A stretch of DNA of 8,282 nt. Origin: JBOGTC01 sp050692055 (lineage in GTDB: Bacteria; Chloroflexota; Limnocylindria; QHBO01). The translations under genes and the position numbers were made by a program. Of this stretch, positions 1 through 6,035 are shown piece after piece (within the stretch, counting starts at the first letter, position 1; each line of letters opens with the position of its first letter). The stretch lies in NCBI GenBank assembly GCA_050692055.1, contig JBOGTC010000047.1, positions 1-8,282 on the forward strand. The letters are read 5' to 3'. The notes beneath the pieces were generated by a model. It was not told where the DNA came from and made no database searches. It saw only the letters and a list, made by a program, of their open reading frames with translations.

Positions 1-1
1 C

Positions 2-694
2 TCCACGATCCTGGGAGCCGGGGTGCTGATGGCCGTGCCCACGCTGCTGGTCTTCCTCCAGCCGGACCTCGGGACGGCGCTCGTCTTCGTCGGCATCCTG
101 GTCGGGATGCTCTTCATGTCCGGCGCCAGCCTGGGCTGGATGGGCCTCTTCGCCGGGGCGGTCATCGTGGCCGCGCCGATCGCGGTGGGCATGCTGCACG
201 AGTACCAGCGGCAGCGGCTCTTCTGCTTCCTCGACCCTTACGTCGATCCGCAGGGGGCGTGCTTCCAGCTCGTGCAGGCACTCAACGCCGTCGGCTCCGG
301 GGGCTGGCTGGGACGGGGCCTGACGGTCGGCGGAGAAGGACAGCGCGGCTACATCCCGGTGCAGTCGACCGACTTCATCTTCACCGTCGTGGCCGAGGAC
401 CTCGGCTTCGTGGGCGGCAGCGTGCTGCTGGTGCTGTTCGGTCTTCTGCTGTGGCGCATCCTCGCCATCGGCTGGGCCGCGCAGGACGCGCTCGGCATGA
501 TGCTCGCCGCCGGGCTCGCCAGCATGATCCTGTTCCAGCTGCTGGTGAACGTCGGCATGGTGACGGGCATCATGCCGGTCACCGGCATCCCATTTCCCTT
601 CGTCACGTACGGGGGGTCGAGCCTCATCAGCCTGCTGTTCGGGATGGGGATCCTGCAGTCGGTCCGGATGCGGTCGCACAAGCCAACCTTCTGA
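2..694 (+). CDS. rodA: RodA, peptidoglycan glycosyltransferase (SEDS family), C-terminal part
   Basis: Integral membrane SEDS-family glycosyltransferase. RodA polymerises lipid II into glycan strands during cell elongation and works with a class B penicillin-binding protein. The reading frame is open from base 2, so the gene starts before the window; 230 residues are visible and the N-terminal membrane segments are missing. Family signatures seen are QPDLGTAL near the start, FLDPYVDPQGA, ALNAVGSGGWLGRGL, the STDFIFTVVAEDLGFVG loop (in the family this loop carries the Asp thought to be catalytic), and the C-terminal PVTGIPFPFVTYGGSSLISLL. About six hydrophobic segments are visible. The DFIF loop spacing and the short basic C-terminus (RMRSHKPTF) fit RodA better than FtsW, though I could not score this. 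The next gene starts 74 bp later on the same strand. Confidence 0.93.
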   Translation, partial: STILGAGVLMAVPTLLVFLQPDLGTALVFVGILVGMLFMSGASLGWMGLFAGAVIVAAPIAVGMLHEYQRQRLFCFLDPYVDPQGACFQLVQALNAVGSGGWLGRGLTVGGEGQRGYIPVQSTDFIFTVVAEDLGFVGGSVLLVLFGLLLWRILAIGWAAQDALGMMLAAGLASMILFQLLVNVGMVTGIMPVTGIPFPFVTYGGSSLISLLFGMGILQSVRMRSHKPTF

Positions 695-720
695 CCGATG
701 CAGCGGCACCGGCGCGGGGC

Positions 721-737
721 CGGGCGAGTCACGCCCG
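721..737 (+). other. GC hairpin between rodA and the DUF2344 gene
   Basis: Perfect 6-bp stem CGGGCG (721-726) / CGCCCG (732-737) with loop AGTCA, 26 bp after the rodA stop codon. There is no T-tract after it, so it is not a convincing intrinsic terminator. It could be an RNA 3' end stabiliser or chance in GC-rich DNA. Confidence 0.25.
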
Positions 738-768
738 CCGCTGGCCGGCGAAGCACGCCTTCGGTACG

Positions 769-1497
769 ATGGCGCCGCCCATGGCACAGCGAGTCATCGA
801 TGGCCAGCCGCGACAGCGCTGGCAGATTCTCTTCAGCCGCGGACGGCCCGCGCTGCGCATGCGCCAGTCGGAGCTCGTGGCCGAGTTCGAGCGTGTCTTT
901 CGCGAGGCGCAGCTCCCCCTGAGCTATACCCGCGCCCTGAAGCCGCGAGCTCGCCTGAAGCTGGCGGCCAACCTGCCGGTCGGCATCGAGCTGCAGGGCG
1001 AGGTGCTCGAGGCATACTTCGACGAGCTCGTGCCGATCGAGCGCCTCCAGGCCGCAGCGGAGGAATTCCCGGAGGGCGTGGAGCTGCGTGCCGCCAAGGA
1101 GGTCTGGCACGGCTTTCCGTCCGCCGCGTCGCAGGTGCGCTCAGCCGAGTACGAGGTCGCCGTCCGAGGCGACGAGACGCTCACCTCCGACGCGCTTCGC
1201 GGCGCAGTGGTCCGCCTGCTCGCCACCCGCGCCCTCGAGGGGAAGAGGCGACGCGGCGAGACCGAGCGTCGAAGCGACGTGGGCAATCGCGACCTGCGGC
1301 CGCTGATCGAGGACGTGGAGGTGCTCGACGTCGACGAGACGAGCCACAGCGGACGGCTGCGCGCGGTCCTCCGGCTTGATGCCACCGGCGCCGGCCGTCC
1401 GGAGGATGTCGTGGCTGCACTGGACCTTCCGCTCCGCGTGGCCGAGGTGGTCCGGACGCGGCTGCTCTTCGTTGACACTCCCCCCATCGCTCGGTAG
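769..1497 (+). CDS. Radical-SAM-linked DUF2344 (TIGR03936-like) protein
   Basis: About 242 residues. The N-terminal part resembles the DUF2344 domain: the RWQILFSRGRPALRMRQSEL stretch corresponds to the usual 'FxKxGxxxFxSHLDL' start, followed by REAQLPLSYTRALKPRARLKLAANLPVGIE and a typical 'LxAYFDE' segment. The C-terminal third has the family's basic block (GKRRRGETERRSDVGN), then DLRPLIEDVEVLDVD (from residue 175) and a terminal VVRTRLLFVD. The usual SHLD and NPRP positions are altered (RQSEL, KPRA), so it is a divergent member. In many bacteria this domain is fused to, or follows, a radical SAM protein of the TIGR03960 type just upstream of rplU; here it precedes rplU but follows rodA directly. 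Function is unknown. The start is uncertain: ATG 769 is used, ATG 781 is in frame, neither has a good Shine-Dalgarno. The frame stays open far upstream inside rodA, but that part is a shadow of rodA. Confidence 0.78.
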   Translation: MAPPMAQRVIDGQPRQRWQILFSRGRPALRMRQSELVAEFERVFREAQLPLSYTRALKPRARLKLAANLPVGIELQGEVLEAYFDELVPIERLQAAAEEFPEGVELRAAKEVWHGFPSAASQVRSAEYEVAVRGDETLTSDALRGAVVRLLATRALEGKRRRGETERRSDVGNRDLRPLIEDVEVLDVDETSHSGRLRAVLRLDATGAGRPEDVVAALDLPLRVAEVVRTRLLFVDTPPIAR

Positions 1498-1500
1498 ACT
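1472..1500 (+). promoter_or_regulatory. Predicted sigma70/sigmaA promoter for rplU-rpmA-rpmE
   Basis: A perfect -35 box TTGACA (1472-1477), a 17-bp spacer, and a -10 box TAGACT (1495-1500, 4 of 6 consensus). TTGACA is rare in sequence of this GC content and the spacing is ideal. The promoter overlaps the last codons and the stop (1495-1497) of the DUF2344 gene. Transcription would start near 1507, leaving a leader of about 98 nt before the rplU ATG. This is a prediction from sequence only. Confidence 0.62.
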
Positions 1501-1506
1501 CCACGC

Positions 1507-1604
1507 TCCCGCGGACTGACGTTTCAGCCCGCGCGCTCGTGTGCCCGAATGGCGGGCCGCCACGGTCACAGCCCATCATCCCCAGTCATCCAACGGAGAG
1601 CAGC
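1507..1604 (+). promoter_or_regulatory. 5' leader of rplU with a hairpin and Shine-Dalgarno
   Basis: This stretch lies between the predicted transcription start and the rplU ATG. It contains an inverted repeat GCCCGC (1527-1532) / GCGGGC (1552-1557) with a 19-nt loop, then a pyrimidine- and A-rich unstructured run, then GGAGAG (1595-1600) 4 nt before ATG 1605. Leaders of L21 operons in other bacteria carry regulatory RNA structures. I do not recognise a known L21 leader family here. Confidence 0.35.
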
Positions 1605-2063
1605 ATGTACGCCGTCGTCACGACCGGCGGGAAGCAGTATCGCGTCGAGGCCGGTAGCACGCTCAGCGTTGAGCGGCTGGCGGGCGAGCCCGGCGCATCG
1701 ATCACGTTCGACCGTGTCCTGCTCGTCGCGGACGGCGAGGACGTCACGATCGGCACGCCCATCGTGGCGGGTGCCAGCGTGAGCGGCACCGTCATCGGCG
1801 AGGAGCGCGGCCCGAAGCTGGTCATCTTCAAGTTCAAGCAGAAGGTCAAGTACCGCCGGCGCACCGGGCATCGGCAGCACCTGACGCGCGTCCGCATCGA
1901 CGCCATCAACGCGGACGGCAAGCCGAAGGCATCGGCCAAGGCTGCGGACAAGCCGAAGGCGGCCCGAGCCGCATCGGCCCGCAAGCCGGCCACGTCGAAG
2001 GCTGCAGCGGGTCCCGCGCCGACGCGCAAGGCTGCGCCGAAGAAGGCGCAGGCCAAGGAGTAG
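1605..2063 (+). CDS. rplU: 50S ribosomal protein L21 with Lys/Ala-rich C-terminal tail
   Basis: Component of the large ribosomal subunit that binds 23S rRNA. The start at ATG 1605 is chosen because the L21 signature begins at once (MYAVVTTGGKQYRVEAG) and GGAG sits 6 nt upstream; the longer in-frame reading from 1539 adds unrelated residues. Residues 1-102 form the conserved domain, including VLLVADGEDVTIGTP, KLVIFKFKQKVKYRRRTGHRQ and LTRVRIDAI. Residues 103-152 are an added, low-complexity tail of Lys, Ala, Pro and Arg with histone-H1-like KPKA/RKPA/KKAQ units. The whole protein is 152 residues against about 100-105 for a typical L21. It is followed 7 bp later by rpmA, the classic L21-L27 pair. 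Confidence 0.97.
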   Translation: MYAVVTTGGKQYRVEAGSTLSVERLAGEPGASITFDRVLLVADGEDVTIGTPIVAGASVSGTVIGEERGPKLVIFKFKQKVKYRRRTGHRQHLTRVRIDAINADGKPKASAKAADKPKAARAASARKPATSKAAAGPAPTRKAAPKKAQAKE

Positions 2064-2070
2064 TAAGACA

Positions 2071-2325
2071 GTGGCACACAAGAAGGCCGGATCCTCGAGC
2101 AAGAACGGTCGCGACAGCGCCGGCAAGCGGCTTGGCGTGAAGCGCGGCGACGGACAGGACGTGCTCGCCGGGACGATCATCGTGCGGCAGCGCGGCAGCA
2201 CGTTCCATCCAGGCGACAACGTCGGGATGGGCCGTGACTACACGCTCTTCGCCACCGCCGCCGGCAAGGTCCGATTCACTCATGCGACCCGCTCGCGCAA
2301 GCGCGTGAGCGTGGTTTCCGCGTAG
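2071..2325 (+). CDS. rpmA: 50S ribosomal protein L27
   Basis: Large-subunit protein whose N-terminal tail reaches toward the peptidyl transferase centre. It has 84 residues, a normal length. The family start MAHKKAGSSSKNGRDS is intact, followed by KRLGVKRGDGQ, AGTIIVRQRGSTFHPGDNVGMGRDYTLFA and a GKVRF segment. It starts at GTG 2071; the Shine-Dalgarno GGAG (2057-2060) lies at the end of rplU and directly before its TAG. There is no Firmicutes-type cleavable N-terminal extension. Confidence 0.97.
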   Translation: MAHKKAGSSSKNGRDSAGKRLGVKRGDGQDVLAGTIIVRQRGSTFHPGDNVGMGRDYTLFATAAGKVRFTHATRSRKRVSVVSA

Positions 2326-2348
2326 CTCATTCCCAGGCAGGTTCTCCA

Positions 2349-2555
2349 ATGAAGACCGAGATTCATCCGAAGTACCATGAGGCGCAGGTCCACTGCGTCT
2401 GTGGCAATACGTTCAGCGTGGGCTCCACCGCCCAGTCGATCCGGGTCGAGGTGTGCAACAAGTGCCATCCCTTCTTCACCGGCACGCAGAACATCGTCGA
2501 TACCGCGGGCCAGGTCGAGCGCTTCCAGCGGCGCATGGAGCGCGCGCAACGCTGA
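2349..2555 (+). CDS. rpmE: 50S ribosomal protein L31, zinc-binding (C+) type
   Basis: Large-subunit protein at the inter-subunit bridge; 68 residues. It opens with the family motif MKTEIHPKY. Four cysteines are present, C16-x-C18 and C36-x-x-C39, the zinc ribbon of the C+ form. The conserved segments SVGST, KCHPFFTGTQ and VERFQRR are present. In bacteria that have both forms, the C+ form serves when zinc is sufficient; no C- paralogue is in this window. It lies 23 bp after rpmA on the same strand and probably belongs to the rplU operon. The upstream AGG at 2339-2341 is a weak ribosome binding site. Confidence 0.96.
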   Translation: MKTEIHPKYHEAQVHCVCGNTFSVGSTAQSIRVEVCNKCHPFFTGTQNIVDTAGQVERFQRRMERAQR

Positions 2556-2564
2556 AGGCATCGA

Positions 2565-2595
2565 CGCGCCGGCGCCTGACCTGGTGGCCGGCGCG
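2565..2595 (+). terminator. Strong GC hairpin after rpmE, possible terminator or processing site
   Basis: A perfect 9-bp inverted repeat CGCGCCGGC (2565-2573) / GCCGGCGCG (2587-2595) with a 13-nt loop begins 9 nt after the rpmE stop codon. The classic immediate U-tract is missing, but a pyrimidine-rich stretch (about 2605-2622) follows. It could end or attenuate the ribosomal protein transcript before the DUF1385 gene. Confidence 0.4.
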
Positions 2596-2635
2596 CCTGA
2601 CGCCCCATCTCGTCTTTCTCATTCCCGAGCTGCTG

Positions 2636-3637
2636 ATGGCAGCCGGGCCGTTCGTGATCAACACCGTCACCGACGCGGCGGGCAAGCGCGTCTTCCGCAT
2701 GCCCGACTTCTTCTACGGCGGCCAGGCGCTGATCGAGGGCGTGATGATGCGCGGCCGGACGTCGGTCGCCATGAGCGTCCGCCCACCCTCCGGCGAGATC
2801 CGAACCATGGAGGAGCCGCTTCCTCGGCCGCTGACCGCCGACAACCGGCTGCTCAAGGTGCCGTTCCTGCGCGGCATGCTGGTCCTGTACGAGACGCTTG
2901 TCATCGGCACCAGGATGCTGATGCGGTCGGCGGCGATTGCGGCCGAGGGCGAGGACGTGGAGCTCGGTAGGGGTGCCATCGCCCTCACCATGGTCTTCAG
3001 CATCGGCTTCGCCATCGCGCTCTTCTTCGTGCTGCCGCTCTTCCTGTCCACGTTCGCCGAGACAGCGACCGAGTCCGACCTGATCGCCAACGCGGTAGAG
3101 GGCCTCATCCGGCTCGTCATCTTCATCGGCTACATCGGCGCCATCGGCCTGATGAGCGATATCAAGCGCGTCTTCGCCTACCACGGTGCCGAGCACAAGG
3201 CGATCCACGCGCAGGAGGCGCAGCGGCCGCTGACCCCGGACGAGGTCGACCGCTTCAGCACGGCGCACACGCGATGCGGGACGACCTTCATCCTCATCGT
3301 GGTCGTGCTGAGCATCTTCGTCTTCAGCCTCATCCCGCGCGCCGGCGTGCCGCTCTGGCTGCTCATCGCCAGCCGCATCGTGCTCGTACCGGTCATCGCC
3401 GCCATCGGCTACGAGCTGGTGCGTTTCGGTGCGCGCCACTACGGGAATCGCCTCGTTCGCGCCATCTACGCCCCCGGCCTGTGGCTGCAGTCCATGACGA
3501 CTCGTCCGCCGGACCGGTCCATGCTCGAGGTGAGCATCGCCTCGCTGGAGGCGTGCCTCGCCGCGGATCGCCGCGCGGGCATGCCGCCCGGCCCCGCCTC
3601 GGCGGTCGCGGACCCGACCACCGGCGTCACGCCCTGA
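2636..3637 (+). CDS. DUF1385 family membrane protein (YqhQ-like)
   Basis: About 333 residues. The family signature is clear: FFYGGQALIEGVMMRG (from residue 25), FLRGMLVLYETLVIG, AYHGAEHKAIHA (residues 181-192), HTRCGTTF (211-218), and the terminal LQSMTTRPPDRSMLEVSIASLEA. Four hydrophobic segments are visible at roughly 113-138, 155-173, 216-233 and 239-257. The biochemical function of the family is unknown; it is sometimes annotated as a putative metal-dependent enzyme. The conserved His/Glu (HGAEH) and Cys residues are intact. The rpmE-DUF1385-prfA order recurs in several phyla. ATG 2636 is used because the protein then has a short N-terminal lead. ATG 2699 also precedes the conserved domain and is a credible alternative. 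prfA starts 19 bp downstream, suggesting one transcript. Confidence 0.88.
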   Translation: MAAGPFVINTVTDAAGKRVFRMPDFFYGGQALIEGVMMRGRTSVAMSVRPPSGEIRTMEEPLPRPLTADNRLLKVPFLRGMLVLYETLVIGTRMLMRSAAIAAEGEDVELGRGAIALTMVFSIGFAIALFFVLPLFLSTFAETATESDLIANAVEGLIRLVIFIGYIGAIGLMSDIKRVFAYHGAEHKAIHAQEAQRPLTPDEVDRFSTAHTRCGTTFILIVVVLSIFVFSLIPRAGVPLWLLIASRIVLVPVIAAIGYELVRFGARHYGNRLVRAIYAPGLWLQSMTTRPPDRSMLEVSIASLEACLAADRRAGMPPGPASAVADPTTGVTP

Positions 3638-3656
3638 GGGCAGGATCGGCCGGCCG

Positions 3657-4766
3657 ATGATCGACCGCCTCGGGGAGCTGGAGGCGCGCTATCACCAGGT
3701 GGCGCGCGACCTGAGCCGTCCGGAGGTCGCGAGCGACCCCACTCAGCTCCAGGGACTCGGTCGGGAGCTGGCGCGCCTCGAGCCGGTCGTCAACCTGCTC
3801 AGCCAGTGGCGCGCCCTGCACGAGGAGCTCGACGCGGCTCGCGGCATGAGCCACGACCCCGACGAGGATGTGCGGGCCCTGGCGCGCGACGAGGTCGAGC
3901 GCCTGGACGGTCGTTCCGCGGAGCTCGAGGCCGAGCTGCGCCGGCTGCTCGTGCCCCGCGACCCTAACGATGACCGCAACGTGATCGTCGAGATTCGGGC
4001 GGGTGCCGGCGGCGACGAGGCCGGGCTCTTCGCGGCGGATCTCTTCCGCATGTACGGCCGCTACGCCGACCGCCGACGCTGGAAGGTGGAGATGCTCTCC
4101 ACCTCTGAGAGCGGCGCCGGCGGCTTCAAGGAGGTGATCGCCGAGGTGCGCGGCGACGGTGCCTACTCGCGCCTGAAGTTCGAGTCAGGCGTGCACCGCG
4201 TGCAGCGCGTTCCGGTGACAGAGGCATCCGGCCGCATCCACACCTCCACCGCCACGGTCAGCATCCTGCCGGAGGCCGACGAGGTGGAGGTCCAGATCGA
4301 CGAGAAGGACCTGCGCGTCGACGTGTATCGGTCCAGTGGTCCCGGCGGGCAGAGCGTCAACACCACCGACTCGGCGGTGCGCGTCACCCACCTGCCGACC
4401 GGACTCATGGTCGCCATCCAGGACGAGAAGAGCCAGCACAAGAACCGGGCCAAGGCCATGGCCGTGCTGCGCGCGCGGCTGCTGGAGATCGAGCAACAGC
4501 GCCAGGCGGAGGAGCGCGGCGAGGCCCGGCGCTCGCAGGTCGGCTCCGGCGAGCGGTCGGAGAAGATTCGCACGTACAACTTCCCGGATGACCGTGTCAC
4601 CGACCACCGAGTGGGCCTGACCATCCACAACCTGCCCGGCCTGCTCGACGGTGACCTGGACCGATTGGTCGAGCCCCTGGCGGAGGCCGATCAGGCCCGC
4701 CGGCTGGCCGAGATCGGCGGCGATGCCGGCGCATCCGGCGCATCCGGCGCGTCCGGTGCGTCGTGA
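3657..4766 (+). CDS. prfA: Peptide chain release factor 1 (RF1)
   Basis: Recognises UAA and UAG stop codons in the ribosomal A site and triggers release of the finished protein. It has 369 residues. The N-terminal helical domain runs from MIDRLGELEARY to about residue 100, followed by VEIRAGAGGDEAGLFAADLFRMY. The anticodon-like tripeptide is P186-V187-T188, which marks RF1 rather than RF2 (SPF). The catalytic GGQ motif is at residues 230-232 (SSGPGGQSVNTTDSAVR); its Gln is the substrate of PrmC, encoded downstream. The segment KIRTYNFPDDRVTDHR is intact. The protein ends with four tandem Gly-Ala-Ser units. It starts at ATG 3657, 19 bp after the DUF1385 gene, with AGGA at 3642-3645. Confidence 0.97.
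   Translation: MIDRLGELEARYHQVARDLSRPEVASDPTQLQGLGRELARLEPVVNLLSQWRALHEELDAARGMSHDPDEDVRALARDEVERLDGRSAELEAELRRLLVPRDPNDDRNVIVEIRAGAGGDEAGLFAADLFRMYGRYADRRRWKVEMLSTSESGAGGFKEVIAEVRGDGAYSRLKFESGVHRVQRVPVTEASGRIHTSTATVSILPEADEVEVQIDEKDLRVDVYRSSGPGGQSVNTTDSAVRVTHLPTGLMVAIQDEKSQHKNRAKAMAVLRARLLEIEQQRQAEERGEARRSQVGSGERSEKIRTYNFPDDRVTDHRVGLTIHNLPGLLDGDLDRLVEPLAEADQARRLAEIGGDAGASGASGASGAS
4728..4763 (+). repeat. Four tandem 9-bp units encoding Gly-Ala-Ser at the end of prfA
   Basis: In-frame units at 4728-4736, 4737-4745, 4746-4754 and 4755-4763: two identical copies of GGCGCATCC, then GGCGCGTCC and GGTGCGTCG. They encode the last 12 residues of RF1. Copy number of such short in-frame repeats can change by slippage without breaking the frame. 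Confidence 0.85.
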
Positions 4767-4786
4767 GGCGGCCACGACTTCTTCCC

Positions 4787-4811
4787 CCAGACTCATACCT
4801 GGTATGCATGG
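4787..4811 (-). repeat. Intergenic repeat, copy A
   Basis: A 25-bp motif. On the minus strand it contains TGCATAC, then ATGAGTCTGG. It matches copy B (6729-6753) at 20 of 25 positions and copy C (4890-4914) at 17 of 25, ungapped. Its centre is a palindrome, CATACC-T-GGTATG (4794-4806), that the other copies lack. It is inverted relative to copy C, about 78 bp away. Confidence 0.55.
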
Positions 4812-4889
4812 GGAGCCGAGCATCGGTCGCTTGGCCCCACCCTGCACGACCTCGTCTGCATACGGTGATACGAGGCCTCGGATCGCGCT

Positions 4890-4914
4890 CCAATGCTACC
4901 CCGCATGAATCTGG
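4890..4914 (+). repeat. Intergenic repeat, copy C
   Basis: A 25-bp motif ending in CATGAATCTGG, identical to copy B over that 11-base end and 16 of 25 overall. With copy A it forms an inverted pair bounding a segment of about 128 bp (4787-4914). Its right half also forms the left arm of the stem-loop 4906-4987, so the two pairings exclude each other. Confidence 0.55.
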
Positions 4915-4987
4915 CGACATGGAAGCCTCCCGTGCGGACTCGGCGGGCGGAGCGCCACCGAGGGAGCGCCATGATTGTCAGATTCCA
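4906..4987 (+). other. Long bulged stem-loop
   Basis: Bases 4906-4922 pair with 4969-4987: 17 base pairs including two G-U pairs (4914-4978 and 4916-4976), with single-base bulges at 4974 and 4985. The 46-nt apical part has an inner stem, CTCGG (4939-4943) / CCGAG (4958-4962). The two wobbles are G-U on the plus strand and would be C-A mismatches on the minus strand, which favours a plus-strand RNA if it is an RNA at all. It could equally be a decaying DNA inverted repeat. A 48-codon open frame (ATG 4905 to TAG 5049-5051) crosses it. Confidence 0.5.
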
Positions 4988-5002
4988 ACCACGAGCGGCT
5001 TT

Positions 5003-5021
5003 GGCGGGCTCGGTGCCCGCC
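5003..5021 (+). terminator. GC hairpin, weak terminator candidate
   Basis: Perfect 7-bp stem GGCGGGC (5003-5009) / GCCCGCC (5015-5021), loop TCGGT, followed only by TTAA. It could end the transcript coming from prfA, but the U-tract is too short for a confident intrinsic terminator. Confidence 0.4.
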
Positions 5022-5126
5022 TTAACCGTCAGCCGACATAGATATGCATAGATTTAGAGAGCCAGGCGAATCGCTGGTCTCGCCTAAGGCGGCGGTGGTT
5101 GGCAGACGGCAGGCTGGAGGCGCGCC

Positions 5127-6035
5127 GTGGCGGTAGACGCGGCTGACCAGACTACCGTTGGTGCCGCACTGACCGCTGCGACGAACCGCTTGCGCGAGTC
5201 CGGCTCACCCAGCCCTCGACTGGATGCCGAGCTCCTGGTCGCCCACGCCGCGGGACGTGACCGCGCCTGGCTCCTGGCGCACCCGGAGGCGACCGTCACG
5301 ACCGATGCGTCGGCCTCCCTCGAGGGCTGGCTGGCTCGCCGCGCCGCCGGCGAGCCGATCGCCTACATCCGCGGCTTCAAGGAGTGGCTGTCGCTTCGCA
5401 TCCGAACCGATGCTCGCGCGCTGATTCCGCGGCCGGAGACGGAGTTGCTTGCGGAGGCGGCGATCGCCGAGGCTGCCAGGCGGCTGGCACGCGACGACGC
5501 GCAGATCACCGCCTGGGACCTGGGGACCGGTTCCGGCGCGCTGGCGGTCGCCCTCGCGCTGCGCTTCCGTGTGGCGCTCCAGCTCGGCCGCTTCCGGCTC
5601 ACGGCCAGCGACTGGTCGCCGGATGCGCTCGAGCTCGGCGCGGAGAACCTGGCGGCGCACGGCGTCGAGCCGCTCGTGACGCTGGCCTGCGCCGACCTTC
5701 TCGAACCTGCCGGCAGCTCGCTGCCGCGGCCGGATCTGATCGTGGCCAACCTGCCATACGTCGAGGCTGCCGAGGTGAACGAGGCGGCCGGCTCCCTGGC
5801 CCACGAGCCTCGCATGGCGCTGAACGGCGGTGCCGATGGCCTCGACCTGGTCCGTCGCCTGCTGGCCGATGTGCCGAAGCGAGTCGCACCGGGCGCCACT
5901 CTCCTGCTGGAGATCGGTGCCGGACAGGCGGACGCGGTGCGCGAGCTGGCGCCGGCAGGCGCATCGGTCCAGATGCAGGCGGACCTGGCGGGAGTCGAAC
6001 GCGTGGTGCGCATCGAGGTGGGTGATCGCGCGTGA
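5127..6035 (+). CDS. prmC: Release factor glutamine methyltransferase PrmC
   Basis: Transfers a methyl group from S-adenosylmethionine to the Gln of the GGQ motif of release factors, so its substrate includes the RF1 encoded just upstream. It has 302 residues. The N-terminal helical domain (about 1-85) contains SPRLDAELLVAHAAGRDRAWLLAHP and the typical RRAAGEPIAYIRGFKEW. LIPRPETELL follows, then the SAM-binding motif DLGTGSGALAVALAL (D131, G133-x-G135-x-G137). The substrate-binding tetrapeptide is N208-L209-P210-Y211, where most family members have NPPY; Asn, Pro and Tyr are kept. The downstream EPRMALNGGADGLDLVRRLL is typical. It starts at GTG 5127 with GGAGG (5116-5120) at good spacing. Its stop codon overlaps the tsaC start. 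Confidence 0.94.
   Translation: MAVDAADQTTVGAALTAATNRLRESGSPSPRLDAELLVAHAAGRDRAWLLAHPEATVTTDASASLEGWLARRAAGEPIAYIRGFKEWLSLRIRTDARALIPRPETELLAEAAIAEAARRLARDDAQITAWDLGTGSGALAVALALRFRVALQLGRFRLTASDWSPDALELGAENLAAHGVEPLVTLACADLLEPAGSSLPRPDLIVANLPYVEAAEVNEAAGSLAHEPRMALNGGADGLDLVRRLLADVPKRVAPGATLLLEIGAGQADAVRELAPAGASVQMQADLAGVERVVRIEVGDRA

Larger units (their letters stand above)
4767..5126. other. 360-bp prfA-prmC intergenic region rich in inverted repeats
   Basis: No convincing gene. It contains, in order: a 25-bp repeat copy (4787-4811); an inner hairpin CCTCGT/ACGAGG within about 4848-4875; a second repeat copy in inverted orientation (4890-4914); a bulged stem-loop (4906-4987); a GC hairpin (5003-5021); an AT-rich island with two CATAGAT boxes (5037-5053); and an inverted repeat AGGCGA (5064-5069) / TCGCCT (5080-5085) just upstream of prmC. 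Because prfA and prmC are this far apart, prmC-tsaC probably has its own promoter here, but I cannot name clear -35 and -10 boxes. Confidence 0.7.

Noticed and set aside
259..768. Upstream extension of the DUF2344 frame into rodA
   Set aside because: The added residues are a low-complexity shadow of rodA in another frame, and the DUF2344 domain begins only after 769.
2363..3439. 358-residue open frame on the minus strand
   Set aside because: Antisense to rpmE and the DUF1385 gene; the Asp/His/Arg-rich product is a typical shadow.
4763..5041. 92-codon frame whose GTG overlaps the prfA stop
   Set aside because: The overlap looks like translational coupling, but the product is unrecognisable, lacks coding-like composition, and its DNA is explained by inverted repeats.
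5022..5054. Promoter TTAACC ... TAGATT upstream of prmC
   Set aside because: Spacing is 11 or 21 bp depending on the -10 chosen, outside the workable range, and the -35 match is poor.
4767..5126. tRNA, CRISPR array or known riboswitch in the prfA-prmC gap
   Set aside because: No cloverleaf, no regularly spaced repeats with spacers, and no riboswitch core that I recognise; the repeats are inverted and irregular.
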